In this document: one piece after another, positions 55,547-64,000 of the stretch | Layout of the letters: each line of letters starts with the position of its first letter | Numbering within the stretch: position 1 is the stretch's first letter | Source: Anniella stebbinsi | Lineage: Eukaryota; Chordata; Lepidosauria; Squamata; Anniellidae | Reading direction: 5' to 3' | NCBI GenBank assembly: GCA_029215795.1 | Contig: JARDYH010000002.1 | Span: 63,403,001-63,467,000 of the forward strand | DNA length: 64,000 bases | Notes under the pieces: generated by a model | What the model was told of the DNA's origin: nothing | Seen by the model: only the letters and a program-made list of their open reading frames with translations | The model's database searches: none | Made by a program: the position numbers and the translations under genes

Positions 55547-55846
55547 AGGCTGACCATATGAAAAGGAGGACAGGGCTCATGTAACTTTAACAGTTGTAGA
55601 GAAAAGGGAATTTCAGCCAGTGTCATTTGTATGCAATTAGTTCCTGGTGAAATCCCCTCTGTTAAAGTTGCAAGAGCCCTGCCTTCTTTTGTATATGGTC
55701 ACTCTAGTATAGTGCCTTCAACTTTAACTGTTGTGATGAAGAGGGAATTTCACCAGGAGCTAATTGCATACAAACGACACTGGCTGAAATTCCCTTTTCT
55801 CTACAGCTGTTAATGAGCCCTGACCTTGATTTTATCTGGTTAGCCT
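55547..55846. repeat. Palindromic TIR element, family 'ggctgacca', copy 4
   Basis: It begins AGGCTGACCATATGAAAAGG and ends TTTATCTGGTTAGCCT. The internal order is the same as in copies 1-3. No clear target duplication is seen here. Confidence 0.8.
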
Positions 55847-55902
55847 ACTGTTAGAGGTAGAAAGCAAAAGACATTTCATAAGCTTTCTAAGAATTCTTTA
55901 GC

Positions 55903-55903
55903 A

Positions 55904-55966
<63 letters not shown>
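55903..55966. repeat. (CA)n(TA)n compound microsatellite
   Basis: CA repeats at about 55903-55930 pass directly into TA repeats up to 55966. Confidence 0.95.
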
Positions 55967-55967
<1 letters not shown>

Positions 55968-56657
55968 AGAAGAGAAGAAGTCAAGATGAGGGCAGGTGAT
56001 CTCATCCTGAAATCTGTCTGGACTGGGTCCAATATTTATACCCAATGTTTTCATCATCTTACAGAAATTACTGACTTAAAAATGTGTGTAATCATCACTC
56101 TAAGAAATAAACTGTTTGAAGTTATATTTATAACATTAAAATAATATTTATCAACTACATGTCACCACTCTCCTAAACAATATGTTTCCAACAAAACACT
56201 TGACTTTAGGTGATATTTGAGTTTCCTTTCTTTGATCCTCCAATATAATTGCTTTGAAGCTCTGATGGTATTTTCACTAGGTGTTCCTTTTTACCTGCTG
56301 GCACAAAGAATAATTGTTAAACCAAAATATATAGATTAGCAAGATTAGCCTAACCAAGTTTCTACCACTAAGTACTTATTAAAGATAAAAACATAGCAAG
56401 TGGAGGGCAAATGAACATGGTTTAATCTTTGTTTGTAAACACTGATTAGCAAAGACTGAGCTAAGAGAAAAGAACTAATGAAAAACAAGGCAAATCAGCA
56501 AGCTTGCAGAACAGTGTTCCTATAACAAATATGTCATAGTTTATTCTTACACTCTTACGTCATCATAGGAAACAAAAATCCTCTCATGAGGCAAATATTA
56601 ATAGGAAGGCTGTTGAGACAGCAATGACATCAAGAAGCCACATTTTAAGCTGAATGA

Positions 56658-56700
<43 letters not shown>

Positions 56701-56804
56701 CATTCAATAAGAGTAGAGAAGATTCTGGGATCTCCCTCCCATAATATCTATGAAAAAATCTCCTGATGTTTTAGACTACAATTCCTATAAACCCCAGTCA
56801 GCAT
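55967..56804. other. No gene seen; (AAT)n at 56657-56699
   Basis: Non-coding. An AAT trinucleotide tract lies at 56657-56699. Confidence 0.55.
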
Positions 56805-57105
56805 GTGATCCTGCACAAAGTTGTGATTTTTTTTTAAAAAAAAAAAACACTTCAGCATTGAAACATGCCAAGACCCATCAGGAACACAGGAAACATGCAT
56901 TCCCCCGCACCCCTGATACCCATGGACTCTCCCCGCACAGTCGGTTGCCTGTTTCCTGAGCCCTGCTACTCGCAGTGAACAGGAACCACTTTGCAAAGGG
57001 GGGGGCCACACCAGGTAAAGGTCACAACAAATCCAGTCACCAATATCCCAGGAAAACGGAGTGGTCATCCCTGAAAAAACAGCTGGTGTGGAAAAGTCCC
57101 TAGGC
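56805..57105. repeat. Fragment of the 'atctacacc' MITE family
   Basis: 'gatcctgcacaaagttgtga', a poly-T/A run, 'cccctgatacccatggact' and 'cctgtttcctgagccc' follow the same order as in 22190-22330. The right end has 'agctggtgtggaaaagtccc'. The left end is missing. Confidence 0.6.
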
Positions 57106-57225
57106 ACACTTACTTGGCAGTAAGTCCCATTGAACACAGAGGGACTTACTTCCGAGTAGACATAAGATCGCACTGAAAGTCTGTAATCCTTGACACATTT
57201 ACTTAGGAATAGGACCCATTGAACA
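57106..57225. repeat. Short palindromic repeat 'cttacttgg', copy 3 plus a partial copy
   Basis: 'acacttacttggcagtaagt' pairs with 'gggacttacttccgagtaga' across 'cccattgaacaca'. A partial second copy ('cattgaacataaag') follows at about 57193-57225. Confidence 0.65.
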
Positions 57226-59336
57226 TAAAGTTGGGTGGGGGATCAGATCTGTCTCCCTTTATTGTAGGGAAGCATCTTCTTTTCCCTCTGATTGCAGACA
57301 TGGAAGTCCTTCCTTAGCAAGTTCATAGCATAATGCCACCTTTACACTCTGCCGATTTTGTTCCATTAAGGGTTTATTCCATCTTATCTCCAATCATTTT
57401 GAAAATGGAATCAGTGGGTGGGCAAGGAGAGGAGATGTCCTGGCTGTTGACAACATCATGCAATTGACCTGCGAACTTTTGTGAATGGCCAGTCATGAGT
57501 GTGCTAGAAATTGCTCATTTAGAGAAGCCCAAAGTATCCCTACCAGTACTCCAGGTCATTTCTTTTGTTTAATGTATACAAGTTTTTTTTTGTTTTTGTA
57601 AATAACCACAGAGTACACCACAAAGACACATTAAATTGTTTGTTTGGCTCACATACTCCTACTCAAAAGTATTAAAGCATGCAAGTAACTGCCCTGTGCT
57701 GCTGCATACTTGGGAGAAAAATGAGGTCTATGAGCAATAAAATCCTCACCTTTTCTGTAAGTTAAATCCTCTGCAAATTTTATATTGTAGGGTCTGCAGT
57801 GTACAGCTATTAGACATCCATCTTGGGTGCTTCCCATGACGATATAATGCTGCATTTGTAGTCTTTCAAGTGGTTTCTGATGAAGCTGATTGACCTTTAG
57901 GGCTCATTCCAACATCTGCCTTGTTACATCCTCAATCTTCCACGGTGACAAGCCATTTCTCTCCTTTTCCTGGAACATATCTCAAAATGGCTTAGTGGCA
58001 TATCTAGCACACCAGTGATGCACTGCCAATACTTTTAACAATCCCCAACTTTCCTGCACCCTAAAATAAATTCTCACTTAGCCTGTGATGAATCCCTAGT
58101 ACAAGGTTGCATTTGCGTGACAGGTGTGTGATGGTAGCATCTATTCATTTGTCTTCCCATTTAAACAAAATTGCTTTCTGATAAACTATACCTGGGGAGC
58201 TAGATTGAACTGTACTGTGCTGGAAATGTTTATAATTTGAACATAAAAATCATACCAGGCATATCAAAAATAGAGCATTTTGAGACTGGAAGTCAATCTG
58301 TCAAAAATCCTTTAAGAATAATAGTGCTTCCTCCTGTGAATAATATCCTGCCATTCTCTCTCCTTCCCTCCCCACCCCTGGCAAAGTATTGTTTTCTGGG
58401 CAGTGGGGGCTAACGTCAACTAAAAAATAATGAAAGAGGGAAAGAGAAAAGTGGCAGTGTCGCCGCATGAACCCAAAAAGGGATAAATCCTCCCTGGCAG
58501 AAATGAGACTGTCTTGGAAAAAGAATGATCTCCACAAGAGGCAAGGCCATCTGGCTTGAGCAGGATTAGCAGGATTAGTAAGAGTCCTCTAGAAAAATAT
58601 CCCATTGCACATCTTTGCATTATGAAATCATACATGCACTCCACGGTATATAGTTAGCCTATAAATGTACATCTCTCATGTCTAACAGAACTGGATTAAG
58701 CCACAGACGTCTCCCAAAACTGGCCCTCCTAGGGTCCCAATCCTGCCCTTGGGTTCCCTAGAAGGCCATACCCCTTCCCCTGGTCCTACCCATTTCCCCC
58801 CATGCACCAATTTCTTGATGCTTTCCCAGCTTTTGTGCAGTTTTATCTCCATTATAAAAGGTCGAAATGCATTTCCTATGGCTTAGTTACTGGCAGCAAA
58901 AGCTTTAAGTTACAGTATGCTGGTATTTCTTGTTGTTGCTGTTGTTGTTGTTGCTGCTGCTGTTGTATTTTGGCCCCACCTCTTTTTTCTTTGGCTCCAC
59001 CCCTTTGACTCCACTAGAATGCAGCCCCCAAAAGATTGTCTGACATTGAAATTGGCCCTCAGGTTGAAATAGGTTCCCCACCCCATAACCATTATGGGGT
59101 AATAACATATGCTCTCCAGGAATTAGGTGCTTCCACACTCATTATCTCTGGGAAACTAATATTCTTTTTGCTAATGTGAATCTCTGTCTACCTGACTACA
59201 ATGACAGTTTCATTATATTCTGAGTTTAATTATACTGTGTGTTTAATATACTTGAAGATCACACTTTAAGATTTAAAAATAATTTGGCCTTGGATATCAG
59301 CATAATTGCACTTCAGCATCCTCTCCCTGTTCTGTT

Positions 59337-59372
<36 letters not shown>

Positions 59373-59390
59373 TTTCTCTCTCTCTCTGTG
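57226..59390. other. No gene seen; trinucleotide tract at 58932-58966
   Basis: Non-coding. A GTT/GCT repeat lies at 58932-58966 and (TC)n(AC)n at 59336-59386. Confidence 0.5.
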
Positions 59391-59622
59391 ACCCTGTTCA
59401 GAAGACACCTTAAACCATGGCATTAACCACAGTGGTTAAGCCTGAAAGTTGGGCCCTGTGCAGAAGACCCCTTAACCCACGGCTTTAACCATGGAGAATA
59501 AGGCAAAAAGCCTTATTTACCATGGTTAAAGCTGTGGTTTAAGGTGTTTTATGAACATGGCCTGGCTTTCTGACTTAACCACAGTGGTTAAAGCCATGGT
59601 TTAAAGTATCTTCTGAATGGGG

Positions 59623-59623
<1 letters not shown>
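59391..59623. repeat. Nested foldback element in a TC microsatellite
   Basis: 'cctgttcagaagacacctta' at the left pairs with 'agtatcttctgaatggggc' at the right. A second such pair lies inside (59455-59560), and 'ccatggttaaagctgtggtt' words are inverted within. TC-rich tracts abut both ends, continuing at 59624-59676. Confidence 0.75.
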
Positions 59624-59665
<42 letters not shown>

Positions 59666-59676
59666 CACACACACAC
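59624..59676. repeat. (TC)n(CA)n microsatellite
   Basis: TC dinucleotides up to about 59662, followed by CA repeats. Alternating Arg-Glu frames here are artefacts. Confidence 0.95.
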
Positions 59677-60424
59677 AATGCAGATCATTTGGGATTGCCA
59701 AAACAGGGGCATAGATGACCAGAACAGAAGCAGTACTTCAAATCCAACTAATGGCAGCATTCATTACTTGAGAATATTAATGCCATATTATGGCAGCAAA
59801 AAAGTAATGTATGTCAAGACTAAATCACTGACCATCAGTTAATGATGAGATAGCACTGTATTCACCTCAGAACTCACATTTTCATGGATCAAGAATAGTA
59901 GGTGAGAAGAATAAATTGGATTGTTGTTGTTGTTGTTGTTTTGAGCAACAGCTGGACAGCTGATTTTGAAACACTTCATCATACTGTGAATGTCGTCAGC
60001 GTAGTATGTGATAAACCAGCACACTTGTCTCAGAGTGTCTTCTAAATTTAAAAGACCATACAGCAGGCCATGTAGGAGTCAGTGGTGATGCTGATGTCAG
60101 ACCAGCTGCAATGAAATCTTTGTTTCCTTGAGGTCTTCCATAGGAGGCCTTGAATGAAATTATGTACTTCTGACACCCAGCTCTTTCTCTTATTCTTACC
60201 TTATCCATCCTGCAGTCATCTTACAATGAGGGATGGCCCATATGGGAGTGACTGGAAATTAATTTCAACAAGACTGAGGTTGTAGTGATTGGGAAATAGT
60301 ATAATCTGAAGGTAGAGGAAACATCAGTCTTTGACAAGTTGTGTCTTCCTTTGACTGCTGAGCTCTATAGCCTTGGAGTATTTCTGTATCCATTGTTTTG
60401 TTTACACCAACAGAGTCTAAGGCA
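59677..60424. other. No gene seen
   Basis: Non-coding. A (TTG)n tract lies at 59923-59941. Confidence 0.55.
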
Positions 60425-60535
60425 GCCTTCTTCAAGGTGGTGCCTTCCAGATGTGTTGGACTGCAACTCTTATCATGTGGAAGGTTGGGGGTGATGGGAG
60501 TCATAGATAAAGATATCTGGAAGCCACCTGCTTGG
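60425..60535. repeat. Foldback repeat ('ccagatgtgt' family), copy 3
   Basis: 'ttccagatgtgttggactgc' at the left, 'gtgatgggagtcata' in the middle and 'gaagccacctgcttggggaa' at the right match copies at 7525 and 25708. Confidence 0.6.
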
Positions 60536-61350
60536 GGAAGGATGGTTTAAGGTTATATTTCACCAATAAACCTAACAAGAATGCTGTAACTCTGTCACTG
60601 TATATGAAGGGATCCAAATTGCATTCCTCAAGAACTGGTTCAATGAGACCGCTTAAGGAGAATGATATTTACAGCCTGATTCAAAATGCAGTGGCACAAA
60701 TCTTGATGGAACGACTCTCTAATGTTTGTACCAGCACCCTACAGCCTTCTAGACATGATTCAAAGCACTGGCTTTGATCAATCAACCTTACATTCTTTAG
60801 ATATTACATTCTCACCTAGAACATGGTAAAATCAACAGAGATGATCAACAAAGAGTGCCCTTTTTATAATACCCATGGACAAAATTCAAGTCTAACGAGA
60901 ACAACAAAGAGGTGTTCTCAGCAGCTGCTCCATACTCATGCAACTGCCTTCCCACAGAAGTTCCTCAACGCATAAACTGAGACCCAAATCAGACATCACA
61001 ACCTTTTTTAGAACTTAAAAACAGCTACAGGGCAGCCTCTTTCCCCAATGCTCTCTTCACCCCAAACCCAAACTGACCCTCCAAAGCTGTTATTAGCCCT
61101 ATTTGAAGTGGGGGACCAAGACACAATACAAGTACCTGCATTTTTTTCGTATACTGCACTAATAGCAGGTTTAGGGAGAAGCAAATTTGATCAGGAACAT
61201 GGCAGAGGGGGGAAAGCTTAACACCCCCTTCCTTAGTGCCCCTGCCCTGAATCCAGACCCTTATAGCTGCTTATATGTTTCTCTTCTTAAAAATTGAATA
61301 AATCCAATTTGATAATAGATCTCCTGCATTACATCTGTTCTGGCCATGCA
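60536..61350. other. No gene seen
   Basis: The words around 60540-61000 are reminiscent of an old LINE or untranslated-region repeat, but no coding domain is visible. Confidence 0.45.
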
Positions 61351-61382
61351 TCTCTTCTGCAATATATATATTGCAGAATGCT

Positions 61383-61422
<40 letters not shown>

Positions 61423-61430
61423 AGCATTTG
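61351..61430. repeat. Two adjacent perfect hairpins with (TA)n
   Basis: TGCAATATATATATTGCA (about 61357-61375) is followed by AATGCTGGCATATAT...ATATATGCCAGCATT (to about 61428). Both are perfectly self-complementary. Confidence 0.85.
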
Positions 61431-61565
61431 GTGACAGATACGCATCAAGCAGGATATAAAACCTTGAAAGAAGTTTGAAAACGGTATATGGAATGTGTCC
61501 TTGGCCCCAACAGTTGTCAACATTGTTAACATCTATTATAAAGCAGTAGTGTAGTTTGTGCCTTA

Positions 61566-61650
61566 GTGTAGTCCTATGCTCAGAAGTAGGGTCCCCATTG
61601 AATTCACTAGGATCTACTCTCAGGTAAGTGTGTATGGGATCACAGCAGTC
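61566..61650. repeat. Short palindromic repeat 'cctatgctcaga', copy 4
   Basis: 'agtcctatgctcagaagtag' at the left pairs approximately with 'tctactctcaggtaagtgtg' at the right across 'ccccattgaattcacta'. Confidence 0.65.
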
Positions 61651-64000
61651 TAGTTTGATTTTACAAATGTTGCTTTCTTTTAAAGGCCATATTGTTAGTT
61701 ATCCTGAGCCACAAATGGAACGAAGTACATTTTAATTTAAACCTGCCCTGTGCCAGAGAAATAAGGATGGTTGGAACATGTCAAAGGTGAGACTGACAGC
61801 AGAGGAAGAAATGTGAACTGTATGTATATTCAAAGTCTGAGTGGCCAACATAGGAAAGGCAAATGATCTCTAAACAACAGGAAGGCAGTTCCTGTGCACA
61901 TCCCTCAAGGGCTCTCCATGAAATACAATTATTTGGTTCTTAGGAAACAGCTCAGCTCTAAGATTCTGACTATAGAGACCAAGGAAGGGAGGAAAAGCTC
62001 TGCCTGCCTGTTGCTTTCTGCCTCTAGGGCCCATGATTTCTAGAGACAGTGCTATTTTTTTAGGTTTGGCAGAAATAGATTGCTCTATACATGCTTAAGT
62101 TAAAAACAAAAACAAAAAACCCAGATAAAACAAATGTCTATCACATGCCCACTGGTGTTTGCAAATAGGCACAGTAATGAATAACCAAGTAAGATGAAAT
62201 TTGTTTCTCTATGGCAATTTCATTTGTATAGTTGTACAGCAAAGCAGGTATGATGCCGACAACTGGCATCATGCCTGCTTTTAAAAATAAAAAAGAGTTT
62301 TATCTTCTTGACTATCCTTCAGTGTAAACTTCTGGAAATAGATAACCTAGTGGGAAGAAACGCTTCAGAGCCATATTGTGAAACTGAATGTCTAAATGTT
62401 TTTAAATGTAATAAATACTATTACTATGGTTGACAGATCCAGATGCTGACGGTCAAATCAGACAAGATGTGAAAGGTATGAATGTGTCTCATGTATCTTT
62501 TTGATTATTTAAATAGCAGTGCATTGAGATCCTGAACAGGCAGGGGCAGGTTAACCCTTTCTTCCTTTATATTCCTGTGATGTGGGATTGACAGATGGGC
62601 AACAAAAGCAGACTTTGAGAGCCCTTACATCGCTCATAATCCAAAAGAACTGTGCTCAGTCACCTAGAAAATGGTTCCACTGGATTCTGGGTTATCAGAA
62701 TTAGAACTGAACCTCACTAACTTTTGCTCTAATTTACATATTACATGCCAAAAGAAGATCAAAACAATCCCTATAAACATTCATTTTGTAGTTGGACAAC
62801 TTTGCTGTATTTGGTGAAAGAAATAATGGGAAACTATGTACAACTTCATTCCAAAAAGAAAGTCAAAATTTACAAAATGAGGAGTGAGTCTTGACAAATC
62901 CTTTGGTGGAAGTAATTGGTTTGACCAACGGCTCTCACTCCATCACTGTTTAATAGGAATGGAGGAGAAATTTGTTCATTTTGCATTTATTGTGAATTTT
63001 CCTAATTTTGCACTTTTGGGCAAAAATGGTGTTTCAAAACTCAGTTATTCTTTGATATTTGCACTTCTCCAACTTTTGCAAAGGAGTTGTCAAATTAAAA
63101 AAATCATACAAAATGCATATATTATGGGGAAAGTATACAGAAATATGCATGTACTGGTGAAAATAACATGAAAATGTATTGAATTAGAAAAAAAATGTGC
63201 TTTCAAAATTGTGTACAAAAATGCATTGTATTGCATATGAATTTTCCTGTAGATATTTTAAAAATAGTCTCAAACTTTGGAATGAACTGAACATAAGATT
63301 GGGGGTAAATCAGAAAGTCTGGGATGAGCCCAATCTAAGACTGGAAAAATGAGAAAAAGAGAAACCAACGTTGACAGGTTTGTGCATCCCTTCTGCTTAA
63401 TACGCCCGGTGCTCAACAGAGGGTGAGTTTGTTGATGGTGCCAAACTCAACTGATAGTGGTGTTTTCATCTGTTCAATAAATAATAGGGGGCCCTATTTA
63501 ACAAAATATAGGCAACATATTAGTGCTGTGTGTGGCTGTAATAGCTGACTGTACAATCCAGGACAGCCACAAATATATACAAATGATATTCTTCCCCCCA
63601 CCGCCAACAACTGCAATATCATTTCCATTATTTCTCCAGGCTCCCATTCTGAATTCAAAGCAATTTACCTGAAGTTCAGATGCTGTCAATGTGATTTAGT
63701 TTCAGTTTTATGGCAACTGCGGGTCTCTAATAAGTATGCTCCTTTCATTGATTTTGTTCCCCTTCAGCTGCTGCTGTAAATGTAATTGAATTTTTTCTTG
63801 TTTTTTTTCCTTCTGTGCCCTAACTTTTTTTTTACTGACAAAGGTGCAATCAGTACAGTGTCCTATGAGTTTTATGCACCTGGTTGATGAGAAATCCTCC
63901 TCCTCCTAGAAATATATTTCTATGGTTAGAAAGGCAGGCATATCTGATATGACATTATCATAATATCACTTAATTTTTCCATTTAGATTTTGTCAGCTTT
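61651..64000. other. No gene seen
   Basis: AT-rich non-coding sequence to the window end. The 62980-63330 part has repeated 'aaatgcat' words that suggest an old interspersed repeat. No coding domain on either strand. Confidence 0.5.

Noticed and set aside
1..64000. CRISPR array, bacterial operon or phage content
   Set aside because: Repeats are eukaryotic transposons and microsatellites. No spaced identical repeats with unique spacers and no prokaryotic gene organisation are present.

Overview
The window looks like a gene-poor, AT-rich intergenic or intronic stretch of a squamate reptile (lizard-type) genome. No host exon, rRNA or tRNA gene could be supported. The attribution is an inference from the repeat mix: CR1-like and L2-like LINE tails, tRNA-derived SINEs with the 'gggtgacttt-gggccag' body, many hAT-type and other palindromic MITEs, a Helitron remnant, tyrosine-recombinase (Ngaro-type) retrotransposons and a Ty1/copia retrotransposon. 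Birds and mammals lack the last two classes.

Layout. 1-11.6 kb: non-coding DNA with palindromic DNA-transposon relics (2021-2565, 3542-3670, 3951-4161, 5295-6184, 6854-7348, 7525-7653, 8594-9068, 9364-9626) and microsatellites. 11.68-17.23 kb: Ngaro copy A, minus strand, inserted in a CR1-like LINE tail. Its sense order is gag, RT-RNase H, tyrosine recombinase, SGNH hydrolase, and each gene carries only a few lesions. 17.4-25.9 kb: SINEs, more MITEs and a large palindromic hAT-type element containing an L2 tail. 25.93-36.29 kb: Ngaro copy B, minus strand, a diverged relative of A with an internal deletion. Its recombinase gene is split by a very young Ty1/copia element (27306-32450) with an intact 1277-codon gag-pol ORF and LTRs differing at one aligned base. 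36.3-64 kb: more foldback elements, an internally deleted Helitron (45.39-46.30 kb), minisatellites and long stretches of unremarkable DNA.

How the elements work. The copia element encodes all functions on one ORF. Its primer-binding site matches the anticodon arm of initiator tRNA-Met, so it should be primed by a 39-nt 5' half-tRNA, as known for Drosophila copia. The Ngaro elements replace an integrase with a tyrosine recombinase. Both copies sit between host bases sharing only a TT dinucleotide, with no target-site duplication, and for B the unoccupied site survives 168 bp downstream. Both Ngaro copies carry an SGNH (GDSL-like) hydrolase domain after the recombinase with no in-frame ATG before its catalytic serine, so it is probably made as a spliced or fused product. 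The gag and RT frames overlap with the same +1 relationship in both copies.

The points most worth following up are the ATG-less hydrolase with a conserved acceptor-like AG, the half-tRNA primer site, the exact TT junctions of two YR-retrotransposon insertions, and the preserved empty site.
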